A DNA stretch of 33,111 bases from Chloroflexota bacterium. Its GTDB lineage: Bacteria; Chloroflexota; Anaerolineae; Promineifilales; Promineifilaceae. The stretch is taken from assembly GCA_003696605.1 (NCBI GenBank), contig RFGV01000072.1, forward strand, positions 1-33,111, written 5' to 3'. Below are positions 1-7,116 of this stretch, piece by piece; position 1 is the stretch's first letter, and each line of letters starts with the position of its first letter. The translations under genes were made by a program, and so were the position numbers. A model generated the notes under the pieces. The model was not told where the DNA came from, did not search any database, and worked only from the letters and a program-made list of their open reading frames with translations.

Positions 1-830
1 GCATGCTCCATGTTAATCACCACTGACCGAATACCGGTCTCCCGAATCACTTCGGCAATGCGATGCGCTTCTTCCTGTGGTGGCAAATCGGACATACTCA
101 CATTACCTGCCCCATCGGTCAACAAAATCATCAATGGCATGACATCCGGGTGGGTATAAGATTCTTGCCGAAACACTTCATAAGCCATCAGCAGTCCCGC
201 CGACAAGGGTGTTTTGCCACCCACAGCGATGTCGGCCAGAGCGCGTTTGGCCAACTGTACTGAATTGGTGGGGGGCAAAACCAGACGTGCTTCATTTTTG
301 TTAAATACGATCAATCCCACACGATCGCGCCGTTGGTAAGCGTCGGTGAGCAGGGACATAATAGCCCCTTTGGTTGCTTCCATGCGCTCGGCCACAGCCA
401 TACTCCAACTGGCATCTACAACGAACAGGATAAGATTGGCCGAACGGCGCACACGCACTTTTTCCCGTAAATCTTCTTTTTTTAGGGCCAGAGCCAGCCG
501 GGAACGATCACGATGGATCTGATAGGGGGCAGCAGCACGTAAAGTGGCGTCAAATGCCAGATCGGTCACTTTTTTGTTTTTGCGGGGGATGCGTGCCTGA
601 ATGTAACGGCCACGTTTCCGGTCTGTTTTGGTGCGAGAGCGACGCCCGGCCTGGTGGCGTGTAAGCCGGTCTAGTTGGGTGTCTAGCCGTCGGGTAGTAA
701 ATTCTTGTTTGCTCTTTACTTTTTGTCCGCCTTCCCACCAGTGGGCGTCCTGGGGAGTTTGCGGAATAAATTGAGGTGCAGCTTCTGTTTGTGCAACTTC
801 GGCTTCGTCACCAAGCTCTGAGTCTAGGGC
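1..830 (-). CDS. VWA-domain half of a Mg/Co-chelatase (ChlD/BchD-like), in -1 frame behind the AAA+ half, runs off window
   Basis: The minus-strand frame is open from the A-run at 831-839 to base 1. It encodes a charged, proline-containing linker, then the conserved block with GRYIQARIP and TLRAAAPYQ, and then a von Willebrand A domain. The metal-ion site DASWSM lies at 399-416 and a second VWA strand LLTDGAGNVSM at about 90-120. In the cobaltochelatase/Mg-chelatase family of Actinobacteria and Chloroflexota this region is fused to the AAA+ domain in one protein of about 630-700 residues. Here the frame has no ATG, GTG or TTG between an upstream stop (969-971) and GTG at 567-569, which lies inside the conserved region. 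Independent translation is therefore unlikely, and I infer expression by -1 frameshift from the AAA+ gene. A sequencing indel is the alternative. The C-terminus lies outside the window. Confidence 0.85.
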
Positions 831-1927
831 TTTTTTTTTACGCCGCTGTCTTCGGGCAATTGCTCGCTCAGTTCCATTTCTTCGCCGGAGCCCGTTTCGC
901 TCTGGACTTGTTGTAGTTGTTCTTCCAGTTGGCTGGCGGTAATGGTTGTTTCCTGGAACGGCCGTCCCTTAATCCGATGCGGCAAAGCCAGCTCAGCAGC
1001 CAGGATAATATCCTGATCGTTAACCTGCATTCGCCCCTGAAAGGCTGCATGTGCTTGCGCGCCTCGCAAAATCACCAGATCTGCCCGATGGCCATCTACA
1101 TTCAGTGACGAGGTTAGCGCAGCAATCGAGACCAAATCGCGGCGCGTATATTTCACCTGGTTCACAATTTCTCGCGCCCGGGCAATTTGCTCTGAAAGCT
1201 GTTTTTCCTTGTCAGCCCATTGTGCCCGGAATCCATCCGGGTTCACCTCAAAGGCAATTCGCCGTTCCATGATTTGCACACGTTGCTCTGGGTTGCGCAG
1301 GCCATGAATTTGCACCGAAAAGGCAAAACGGTCGAGCAATTGGGGGCGCAAGTCTCCTTCTTCGGGGTTCATTGTACCCACGAGAATGAATTTGGCCGGA
1401 TGGCTAAAGCTGATTCCTTCCCGTTCAACGACGTTGACGCCCATGGCGGCTGAGTCCAGGAGCAAGTCAACGACATGATCATCCAGCAGATTGACCTCAT
1501 CTACATAGAGTAGTCCCCGATTGGCCGAGGCTAAAACACCGGGTTCGAAGTGCTTTTCTCCTTTTTGAATTGCTTGCTCGATATCCAATGTACCAACAAC
1601 GCGATCTTCTGTGGCACTTACGGGCAAATCTACAAAAGGGGTGCGGCGCAGGGCAATGGGGATTTCTCCTTGCCCGTGTTTGGTGCGGCAGTCGTCACAC
1701 CACTCATTCGGCCGTTTTGGGTCGCAGCCAAAGCGACAATCTGCAATCACTTCAATGTCTGGCAACAGGGCAGCCAGCGCCCGGGCGGCGGTGGATTTGG
1801 CCGTGCCTCGCTCACCCCGAATCAGCACACCACCAATTTGTGGGCTGACGGCATTCAGAATAAGCGCTCGTTTCATGCGCTCCTGGCCTACAATTGCGGT
1901 AAATGGAAAAACTGCTCGACGCGCCAT
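824..1927 (-). CDS. AAA+ ATPase half of Mg/Co-chelatase (ChlI/BchI-like)
   Basis: This 367-residue protein is the ATPase motor that drives metal insertion into tetrapyrroles. Walker A GERGTAKST is at residues 38-46 and the Walker B region LLYVDEVNLL follows near residue 140. A four-Cys insert (C64, C68, C77, C80) is typical of the fused putative cobaltochelatase family rather than of plain BchI. The start is supported by GGAGAG about 8 bases upstream of the ATG and by a promoter at 1964-1991. The protein ends in VKKKP encoded by GTA AAA AAA AAG CCC TAG, and the VWA half continues in the -1 frame. The substrate metal (Mg or Co) cannot be decided because no cobN/bchH or cobalamin gene is in the window. 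Confidence 0.9.
   Translation of the reverse strand: MARRAVFPFTAIVGQERMKRALILNAVSPQIGGVLIRGERGTAKSTAARALAALLPDIEVIADCRFGCDPKRPNEWCDDCRTKHGQGEIPIALRRTPFVDLPVSATEDRVVGTLDIEQAIQKGEKHFEPGVLASANRGLLYVDEVNLLDDHVVDLLLDSAAMGVNVVEREGISFSHPAKFILVGTMNPEEGDLRPQLLDRFAFSVQIHGLRNPEQRVQIMERRIAFEVNPDGFRAQWADKEKQLSEQIARAREIVNQVKYTRRDLVSIAALTSSLNVDGHRADLVILRGAQAHAAFQGRMQVNDQDIILAAELALPHRIKGRPFQETTITASQLEEQLQQVQSETGSGEEMELSEQLPEDSGVKKKP
831..839 (-). other. A9 homopolymer, candidate -1 frameshift or transcriptional slippage site
   Basis: On the coding strand the AAA+ frame reads GTA AAA AAA AAG CCC TAG, which contains the heptamer A AAA AAG, the same type as the dnaX slippery site. A -1 shift (or one extra A in the mRNA) gives AAA AAA AAA GCC CTA GAC and continues directly into the VWA half. 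I see no clear upstream Shine-Dalgarno stimulator and no strong downstream hairpin, so RNA polymerase slippage on the A-run is as likely as ribosomal frameshifting. A one-base deletion error in the assembly would look identical. Confidence 0.6.
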
Positions 1928-1963
1928 GAATTAACTCTCCAGTGTTTCAGGTTACATCGGGTC

Positions 1964-1991
1964 ATTATACTAGATGCCCCATTTAGGGCAA
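1964..1991 (-). promoter_or_regulatory. sigma70-like promoter for the chelatase gene
   Basis: On the minus strand TTGCCC (1986-1991) is followed after 16 bases by a perfect TATAAT (1964-1969), about 37 bases upstream of the AAA+ start codon. Confidence 0.6.
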
Positions 1992-2077
1992 CTGACGTTT
2001 TTGAATTCTGATTTCCTTTATACAATATTGACCATCTTTGTTGAGGAATTTGTTTTACAAAGTGGCCGGAGGAGGTA

Positions 2078-2980
2078 ATGAAACAGAATAAACGTATTTT
2101 GGTTGGCATTTTGTTGGTTGTTGGGGTGGTGTATGGGGTACTGGCATGGCGGGCGCGTCCGGTTGCAGATCGGCCGTTTTTTGCCGATGAGGGCTTTATG
2201 GTGATTGCGCATCAAGGGGGGGATGGTTTGCGGCCTGGAGACACGATGGCTGCGTTTGATCATGCGGTTGCGCTTGGTGTGGATGTTCTGGAGATGGATA
2301 TTCACGCTACGGCTGATGGGGCTATTGTGTTGATGCATGATGCCACAGTTGATCGGACTACAAACGGGAGTGGGGCGATTAAGGAAATGACGCTGGCGGA
2401 GTTGAAGGCATTGGATGCGGGATACAACTGGTCGCCGGATGGTGGACAGACGTTTCCTTATCGGGGGCAGGGGATTACTGTGCCGACGCTGGAGGAGGTG
2501 TTTACGGCGTATCCGTTTATGCGGATGAATATTGAGATTAAGCAAAAGGAGCCTTCGATTGTGCAGCCATTTTGTCAGCTGATTCACCAATATGGTATGG
2601 AGGAGCGGGTGCTGGTGGCTTCTTTTCATCCGGAGACGATGACTGAGTTTCGTGAGGTTTGTTCTGATGTGGCGACTTCGATGGTGGAGCCGGAAATTCG
2701 CTGGCTTTATGGGTTGCACCTGGTGTTTTTGGGGCAGTTGTTTGCTCCTCCGGCAGAGGCGATTCAGATTCCGGAGTATTCGGGTGGGTTGCATGTGGCA
2801 ACAGGGCGGTTTGTGCGGGCGGCGCACGCCAAAAATGTTCGGGTGCATGTGTGGACGGTGAATGAAACGGCCGATATGCAGCGACTGATTGGGATTGGTG
2901 TGGATGGCATTATTACAGATCGGCCTGATCGGCTGCTGGCATTACTGGGGCGGCAAAGTGGTGAGGTGGAAAATGAGTGA
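2078..2980 (+). CDS. Membrane-anchored glycerophosphodiester phosphodiesterase (GDPD) paralogue 1
   Basis: This 300-residue protein has an N-terminal hydrophobic anchor (residues 6-23) followed by a GDPD TIM-barrel, the family that cleaves glycerophosphodiesters to glycerol-3-phosphate and an alcohol. The first catalytic His is H45, the metal pair ExD is E72/D74, and the second catalytic His is H87 in LMHDATVDRTTNG. The usual HRG is H45-Q46-G and the usual PENT is PGDT, so the active site has diverged while the acid/base histidines remain. A strong ribosome site (GGAGGAGG, 2068-2075) precedes the ATG. It overlaps the next GDPD gene by 8 bases (ATGAGTGA), implying translational coupling. The barrel probably faces outside the membrane. 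Confidence 0.85.
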   Translation: MKQNKRILVGILLVVGVVYGVLAWRARPVADRPFFADEGFMVIAHQGGDGLRPGDTMAAFDHAVALGVDVLEMDIHATADGAIVLMHDATVDRTTNGSGAIKEMTLAELKALDAGYNWSPDGGQTFPYRGQGITVPTLEEVFTAYPFMRMNIEIKQKEPSIVQPFCQLIHQYGMEERVLVASFHPETMTEFREVCSDVATSMVEPEIRWLYGLHLVFLGQLFAPPAEAIQIPEYSGGLHVATGRFVRAAHAKNVRVHVWTVNETADMQRLIGIGVDGIITDRPDRLLALLGRQSGEVENE

Positions 2981-3797
2981 GTGGGTGATACCAGCCGTTG
3001 CCTGTCGGGAGCGGGATCGGGTTTTGGTGATGGCGCATCGGGGTTGGCGAGGGCGGTTTCCGGAAAACACGATGCTGTCGTTTCAACGGGCGGCGGAGTT
3101 GGGTGTGGATGCTCTGGAGATGGATATTCACAGTACGGCTGATGGGGAATTGGTGGTGATTCACGATGCTACGGTAGATCGAACGACGAATGGCAAGGGG
3201 CCGGTGCAGTCGTTTACGTTGGCGGAGTTGAAGCAATTGGATGCAGGGTATTGGTGGACGCCGGATAACGGCCGTTCTTACCCGTTTCGTGGTCAGGGTG
3301 TGACGATTCCCACGTTGGCCGAAGTGTTTGCCGCTTTCCCGAATTTTTGGATTAACATTGATATTAAGCAGGCAAATCCGCCTATTGTGACACCATTTGT
3401 GGAAATGATTCGCGCTTATGGGATGACGAATCAGGTGGTGGTGGGGTCATTTCACGAACCGGTCATTCAGGCATTTCGGCAGGCATGTCCAGAAGTGGTG
3501 ACGGCGGCTTCGGCAGGTGAGGTGCGCCGTTTGCTGGTGTTGAGTCGGTTGGGGTTGGGGCGATTTTATCGAGGGGGGGCGCAGGCTGTCCAAATTCCGG
3601 AAAAGTACGGCCGTTTTCAAATCATTACCCCCCGTTTTGTGCAGGCGGCTCACCATCACGATATGGCTGTTCATGTGTGGACGGTGAATGAAACGGCCGA
3701 GATGCAGCGGCTTATCCAGCTTGGTGTGGACGGTATTATGACAGATTATCCTGATCGGTTATTGAGGTTATTAGAACGGCCGTTTCCCGGCAGTTAA
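2973..3797 (+). CDS. Glycerophosphodiester phosphodiesterase (GDPD) paralogue 2, soluble
   Basis: This 274-residue GDPD has no signal or anchor, so it is probably cytoplasmic. The canonical active site is intact: H22-R23-G24, PENT at 30-33, E49/D51 in EMD, and H64 in VIHDATVDRTTNG. The ATG at 2973 is chosen because it overlaps the stop of paralogue 1, has GAGGTGG just upstream, and gives a protein beginning shortly before the barrel. An in-frame start at 2889 would lie deep inside paralogue 1. The two proteins align along their whole length and share a 29-base identical stretch (2846-2874 and 3672-3700), indicating tandem duplication. Its TAA overlaps the stop codon of the convergent gene at 3794. 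Confidence 0.88.
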   Translation: MSEWVIPAVACRERDRVLVMAHRGWRGRFPENTMLSFQRAAELGVDALEMDIHSTADGELVVIHDATVDRTTNGKGPVQSFTLAELKQLDAGYWWTPDNGRSYPFRGQGVTIPTLAEVFAAFPNFWINIDIKQANPPIVTPFVEMIRAYGMTNQVVVGSFHEPVIQAFRQACPEVVTAASAGEVRRLLVLSRLGLGRFYRGGAQAVQIPEKYGRFQIITPRFVQAAHHHDMAVHVWTVNETAEMQRLIQLGVDGIMTDYPDRLLRLLERPFPGS

Positions 3798-4465
3798 TCC
3801 AACCTGGCCCGGCACAGCTTGCGGGCGCCGGCATGGGCTAACCACAGCTCATCATTTACCCATGCCAGCCCCATGGGCAAAAAGTCCAGCGAATAGCGGC
3901 TAATTTCGTCTCCATTGGCCGGATCAATTTGTAACAACGCATATTGTTGTTCGCTCCCTTCCCATTCAAACTGCTGCAACCGTTCGTCAAAACGCATGGG
4001 AAAGGCAATGCCTACCCACAGGGAGCCATCATGCCAGGCCAGATCGCCGGGAGCAATAGGAATGGTCAGACGATGAAGGATTTCCCCGTTTTCCCGGTTA
4101 AGTGCCAACAGATGGCCGTGTTGCTGAGAGGCCACCCACAAACGCTCACCATCCCACGCCACACCGGAGAGCCAGCCTTCGTCATGCAGCGTAATGGTCT
4201 GGTCAAAGTCGTTGGTGTTGGGGTTGATGCGAGTGAGGGCGCTGCCGTCGTGTAAAGATTGCCAGAGGGAACGGCCGTCCCATGCCAACCCACTTAAATT
4301 TCCCGGACAAACCAGTGATGCAGTCGCTGCCCCAGTTGCGGGATCAATGCGAAAGATTTTTCCGGCAGTAAAATCAGCATTCCACAAAAAACGGCCGTCC
4401 CATGCCAATCCCACTGGCCCCGGCCCTGGTGCTGCAAAAGATTGTACAATCGTCAATGTTGTCAT
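3794..4465 (-). CDS. Beta-propeller protein, glutaminyl cyclotransferase/SMP-30-like
   Basis: The 223-residue protein consists of about five repeats of roughly 45 residues, each beginning with a GLAWDG-x-LW type motif (GLAWDGRFLW, GLAWDGRSLW, GVAWDGERLW, DLAWHDGSLW, GLAWVNDELW). This suggests a five- or six-bladed propeller. I see no signal peptide, so the protein should be cytoplasmic. The ATG at 4463-4465 is preferred over one 36 bases upstream because it begins 4 bases after the DAHP synthase stop and just before the first repeat. It is the last gene of the aromatic operon, but nothing in its sequence links it to that pathway. Substrate unknown. Confidence 0.75.
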   Translation of the reverse strand: MTTLTIVQSFAAPGPGPVGLAWDGRFLWNADFTAGKIFRIDPATGAATASLVCPGNLSGLAWDGRSLWQSLHDGSALTRINPNTNDFDQTITLHDEGWLSGVAWDGERLWVASQQHGHLLALNRENGEILHRLTIPIAPGDLAWHDGSLWVGIAFPMRFDERLQQFEWEGSEQQYALLQIDPANGDEISRYSLDFLPMGLAWVNDELWLAHAGARKLCRARLD

Positions 4466-4469
4466 CCAA

Positions 4470-5489
4470 TCACTCAATATCCCGACCAACTGCCTGGGCA
4501 ACCGCCTTCATTTCCCGGACCAACTGAGCAAAACGCTCTGGTTTAAGCGACTGCACACCATCCGACATAGCCTCTTCAGGGCGTGGGTGCACCTCAATAA
4601 TCAACCCATCAGCCCCTGCCGCCACTGCTGCTTTCGCTGCGGCTTCCACATATTCCCAACGACCGGTTGCGTGGCTGGGGTCAGCAATAACTGGCAAATG
4701 TGAAAGATGCTTGGCAACAGCAATGGCATTAATGTCAAAAGTATTCCGCGTATATTTTTCAAAAGTACGAATACCCCGCTCACACAGCATGACACGCGTA
4801 TTGCCATGACTGAGAATATATTCAGCACACATCAACCACTCTTCAATCAGGCTGCTCATTCCGCGCTTGAGTAAAACTGGGTGCTGAGATTCACCAACGG
4901 CATGGAGCAAAGCGTAATTTTGCATGTTACGCGCGCCCACTTGCAAGATATCGGCATACTCACACACAAGCGGCACAAGGGCAGGCTCCATCACTTCGGT
5001 GACAACAGGCAGTCCGGTCTCTTCGCGGGCTTCGGCCAGATATTTAAGGCCTTCCTCTCCCAGCCCCTGAAAAGAATATGGAGAAGTGCGAGGCTTAAAC
5101 GCGCCACCACGCAAAATGTGAGCCCCAGCCTCTTTGACAGCGTGGGCGGTTTCAATGATTTGGCTGCGGCTTTCAACGGAGCAAGGCCCTGCCATGATAA
5201 TAATTCCCTTGCCACCAACCATGTGATTACCAATGGGAAAGGTGGTGTTTTCGGGTTTGAATTCGCGGCTGGCAATTTTGAAGGGTTTGAGGACAGAAAC
5301 GACCCGTTCTACGCCAGGCATCCGTTCTACTTGTTCCTTGTTGAGCGGACGGCCGTTGCCAACGATGCCAATCACAGTACGCTCATTCCCTTCAGAAAGG
5401 TGAACATGACAACCAGCATCTTCCGCCCAGGCAATAACTGCCGATTTTTCGCGCATTGTTGCGCTGGCTTGCATAATAACAATCATCAT
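4470..5489 (-). CDS. aroF: 3-deoxy-7-phosphoheptulonate (DAHP) synthase, type I beta with N-terminal regulatory domain
   Basis: This enzyme condenses phosphoenolpyruvate and erythrose-4-phosphate, the first step of the shikimate pathway. The 339 residues comprise an N-terminal ferredoxin/ACT-like domain (about 1-75), as in Thermotoga-type enzymes where it mediates Tyr/Phe feedback, and then the barrel. Family motifs include AGPCSVES with the metal-binding Cys, [33 protein letters not shown] and DPSHATG with the metal-binding His. It follows chorismate mutase after 79 bases on the same strand, downstream of a Phe/Tyr leader, so both enzyme-level and transcription-level aromatic feedback are likely. 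The symbol follows common usage for this family. Confidence 0.93.
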   Translation of the reverse strand: MMIVIMQASATMREKSAVIAWAEDAGCHVHLSEGNERTVIGIVGNGRPLNKEQVERMPGVERVVSVLKPFKIASREFKPENTTFPIGNHMVGGKGIIIMAGPCSVESRSQIIETAHAVKEAGAHILRGGAFKPRTSPYSFQGLGEEGLKYLAEAREETGLPVVTEVMEPALVPLVCEYADILQVGARNMQNYALLHAVGESQHPVLLKRGMSSLIEEWLMCAEYILSHGNTRVMLCERGIRTFEKYTRNTFDINAIAVAKHLSHLPVIADPSHATGRWEYVEAAAKAAVAAGADGLIIEVHPRPEEAMSDGVQSLKPERFAQLVREMKAVAQAVGRDIE

Positions 5490-5568
5490 ATCCCGATCCC
5501 CGGTACACTGTATAGATTGCTGTCGTAAAACAGCGCCAGTGACCTAATTGTAATAAAGCTGAAAATGA

Positions 5569-6057
5569 TTACAAATTAGCAGCAAAAAGGTGGACAGCCA
5601 TTTCTACGGATGGTTGCACCGGGCGGATAGGTGGCAAATCACTTCTATCTGGCCGCAACGACTTCGCCTCTCGCAAGTACACATGCACAATCTCTTTCGG
5701 TTTGCGGCGTGTATTCCAGTGAATCAATACCCGAATACAGTGAGGTAAACCTCCAGGTACATTCATTTCATGGCCGCACAGCAGAGGGACATCAAACCAG
5801 CCCATTTGTCGTGCGGCCAGGGCTGGATACGTCGCGTTCAAATCTACTGTGGTTGTAAAATACACACTGGCAATATCATCCGGGTGCATTTCATTCAAAC
5901 GGACAATTGTTTCCAAAAGCTCTCGTGTTGCTTCCAGAATTGCCTCTTCTGAATTTTCCGTTACTGTGGTTGCTCCCCGTACACCCCGACACATAATTGG
6001 TGTGTAAAGCTGGTCAATATCAACTTGTCCATTTGTGCCATTCCCATTTGTGTGCAT
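5569..6057 (-). CDS. aroH: Monofunctional chorismate mutase, AroH (Bacillus-type) class
   Basis: It converts chorismate to prephenate, the branch to Phe and Tyr. The protein (162 residues) matches the AroH trimeric class. Residues equivalent to the Bacillus subtilis active site are present: R27 (RGVRGATT), C94 and E97 ([12 protein letters not shown]), R109 (CIRVLIH) and Y127 (HVYLREA). It has a polar 20-residue N-terminal extension and a proline-rich C-terminal tail compared with the roughly 127-residue family members. AAGGAG lies 7 bases before the ATG at 6057, supporting this start. It is the first enzyme gene after the attenuator at 6085-6246. The symbol is the Bacillus name; E. coli aroH is a DAHP synthase. 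Confidence 0.94.
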   Translation of the reverse strand: MHTNGNGTNGQVDIDQLYTPIMCRGVRGATTVTENSEEAILEATRELLETIVRLNEMHPDDIASVYFTTTVDLNATYPALAARQMGWFDVPLLCGHEMNVPGGLPHCIRVLIHWNTRRKPKEIVHVYLREAKSLRPDRSDLPPIRPVQPSVEMAVHLFAANL

Positions 6058-6084
6058 TTTTCACTCCTTATGAACATATAAAAC

Positions 6085-6115
6085 AAAAAAGACGCGGGCT
6101 TTTGCGCCGCGTCTT
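6085..6115 (-). terminator. Rho-independent terminator/attenuator upstream of chorismate mutase
   Basis: On the minus strand AAGACGCGG (6107-6115) pairs perfectly with CCGCGTCTT (6089-6097) across the loop CGCAAAAGC, and the stem ends in a run of six T (6085-6090). It sits after the leader peptide stop codon and before the aroH ribosome site (6064-6069), so it would end transcription before the enzyme genes unless prevented. Confidence 0.9.
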
Positions 6116-6231
6116 GTTGGTTTGCCTGTGTCGTTTGCTTCGCTTACTTTCTAGCCAGCAACGACCTCCTGCGCAACCTGAGCGGCGCGGGTAGGTGCGT
6201 TATAAAAATAAAAAGCATAAAAGTAAGCGAA
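6104..6231 (-). promoter_or_regulatory. Competing RNA pairings of the Phe/Tyr attenuator
   Basis: Two further complementarities are visible. TTCGCTTACTTT inside the leader codons (6220-6231) is perfectly complementary over 12 bases to AAAGTAAGCGAA right after the leader stop codon (6139-6150). GCGCCGC in the later leader codons (6182-6188) is complementary over 7 bases to GCGGCGC (6104-6110), which includes the terminator's 5' arm. A ribosome stalled on the Phe/Tyr codons would mask the first segment and leave the GCGCCGC/GCGGCGC antiterminator free to form. This mechanism is inferred from the pairings. Confidence 0.7.
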
Positions 6232-6246
6232 TGCGTTAACGTTCAT
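6151..6246 (-). CDS. Phe/Tyr-rich leader peptide of the aromatic operon (31 residues)
   Basis: A short reading frame from ATG (6244-6246) to TAG (6151-6153) encodes 31 residues. Residues 6-15 read FAYFYAFYFY, so four Phe and four Tyr fall within ten codons, directly upstream of chorismate mutase and DAHP synthase. Attenuation leaders carry codons for the amino acids made by the operon, as in pheL (Phe) and trpL (Trp); here both Phe and Tyr are end products. A strong promoter ends only 6 bases before the ATG, so the peptide is probably translated from a leaderless transcript, as reported for the corynebacterial trp leader. No Shine-Dalgarno sequence is visible. Confidence 0.9.
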   Translation of the reverse strand: MNVNAFAYFYAFYFYNAPTRAAQVAQEVVAG

Positions 6247-6252
6247 GCCAGC

Positions 6253-6281
6253 ATGATAGCACTCAACTTTTATTGCGTCAA
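6253..6281 (-). promoter_or_regulatory. sigma70-like promoter of the leader-aroH-aroF operon
   Basis: On the minus strand TTGACG (6276-6281), a 17-base spacer and TATCAT (6253-6258). The expected start of transcription coincides with the A of the leader ATG at 6246. Confidence 0.8.
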
Positions 6282-6284
6282 GGG

Positions 6285-6299
6285 TTTGGTACCCCCAAA
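6285..6299. other. Inverted repeat between two divergent promoters, possible operator
   Basis: TTTGG-TACCC-CCAAA lies in the 25-base gap between the -35 boxes of the minus-strand aromatic promoter and the plus-strand promoter. The placement suits a shared operator, but the repeat is short and no cognate regulator is recognisable. Confidence 0.25.
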
Positions 6300-6306
6300 T
6301 GGGTGA

Positions 6307-6335
6307 TTGATTTGGAGAATGGATTGAATTATAGT
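6307..6335 (+). promoter_or_regulatory. sigma70-like promoter for the DUF4352-like gene
   Basis: TTGATT (6307-6312), 17-base spacer, TATAGT (6330-6335). It predicts an untranslated leader of about 100 bases before the ATG at 6441, in which I see no clear structure other than the ribosome site AGGAGG (6430-6435). Confidence 0.5.
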
Positions 6336-6440
6336 CAATGCAGCCTTGTTTCCTGACTTGTCTAAAACTTTTGATAAGTTATCTGCTTTATTTACCTGTT
6401 CCCAAAAAGTAGCCTGTTCGTAAAAATCAGGAGGTTATCA

Positions 6441-7064
6441 ATGAATAAGCAACGGGTTTTATTTTTTGTTATTATTGGCACGGCCGTATTGTTCATAATT
6501 GGTGGTTCACTTGTTATGCAAATTATGCAGCCGCCAGACTTGAACGCCACAGCAACGGCCGTTGCTATTCGCAGCACAGAAGTTGCCATTCGTGTTACGG
6601 AAGCAGCCTTGCAAGGAACAGTTACCCCCTCCTCTTTTGTTTCTGGTGTACTTGCCGGGGAACAAACCATGAATGGATTGCGAATTGAAGTGATTGACGT
6701 AGATTGGGATGCATGGCCACTCATTCAGGCTACCAATCAGTTCAATGATCCACCCTTGCCAGGTAAACGCATGGTGTTGGTTACATTAAACGTATCTTTA
6801 ATTTCTGGTGAGGAACCAGTACAGGTTGATACAAGCGATTTTCGGATGGTGGGTTCACGGGGAGAAATTTATACAACGTTTGACGAGGAGACCCGCTGTG
6901 GCGTGATTCCGGATGCATTAGATGGGGTGGTTACACCAACACGGTCGATGAGTGGCACAGTATGTGTGCAAGTGCCTGAAGATGAAGGGGATTTGGCTCT
7001 GATTTACGATCCCTTTGTTGGCGATATACCTTCTACAATGATTCCTTTACCATCACAAGAATAA
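6441..7064 (+). CDS. Membrane-anchored DUF4352-like exported protein
   Basis: The 207-residue protein has an N-terminal transmembrane anchor (residues 6-27) and a Thr/Ala-rich linker (TATAVA-type, about 35-60). The C-terminal domain resembles the DUF4352 immunoglobulin-like fold, with VLVTLNVSLIS, a DFRMVGSRGEIY-like segment and a late VQVPEDEGDLALIYDP segment. Such domains are found on the outer face of the membrane, and their function is unknown. AGGAGG precedes the ATG. The gene is monocistronic, with its own promoter (6307-6335) and a bidirectional terminator (7067-7097). It contains two copies of the ACGGCCGT palindrome read as TAV. Confidence 0.7.
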   Translation: MNKQRVLFFVIIGTAVLFIIGGSLVMQIMQPPDLNATATAVAIRSTEVAIRVTEAALQGTVTPSSFVSGVLAGEQTMNGLRIEVIDVDWDAWPLIQATNQFNDPPLPGKRMVLVTLNVSLISGEEPVQVDTSDFRMVGSRGEIYTTFDEETRCGVIPDALDGVVTPTRSMSGTVCVQVPEDEGDLALIYDPFVGDIPSTMIPLPSQE

Positions 7065-7066
7065 AT

Positions 7067-7097
7067 AAAGGCATTTTGCAGTTTGGCCTTTTATTTT
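7067..7097. terminator. Bidirectional intrinsic terminator
   Basis: AAAGGC (7067-7072) pairs with GCCTTT (7086-7091). On the plus strand TTTTATTTT follows, and on the minus strand the complementary TTTATTTATT follows. It can end both the plus-strand gene before it and the minus-strand gene converging on it. Confidence 0.65.
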
Positions 7098-7116
7098 GCT
7101 GAATTGTGTGGATGTG

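Noticed and set aside
550..738. Minus-strand frame with an ATG in the chelatase linker
   Set aside because: It is out of frame with the VWA motifs and ends soon; the VWA frame is the open one.
2000..2060. Promoter for the GDPD pair
   Set aside because: TATACA/TACAAT-like boxes exist, but no -35 box at acceptable spacing was convincing.
2018..2848. Long open frame on the minus strand opposite GDPD 1 (276 codons)
   Set aside because: Its translation is low-complexity (His, Pro, Arg, Asn rich) without motifs, and it mirrors a convincing GDPD gene; it is a shadow frame.
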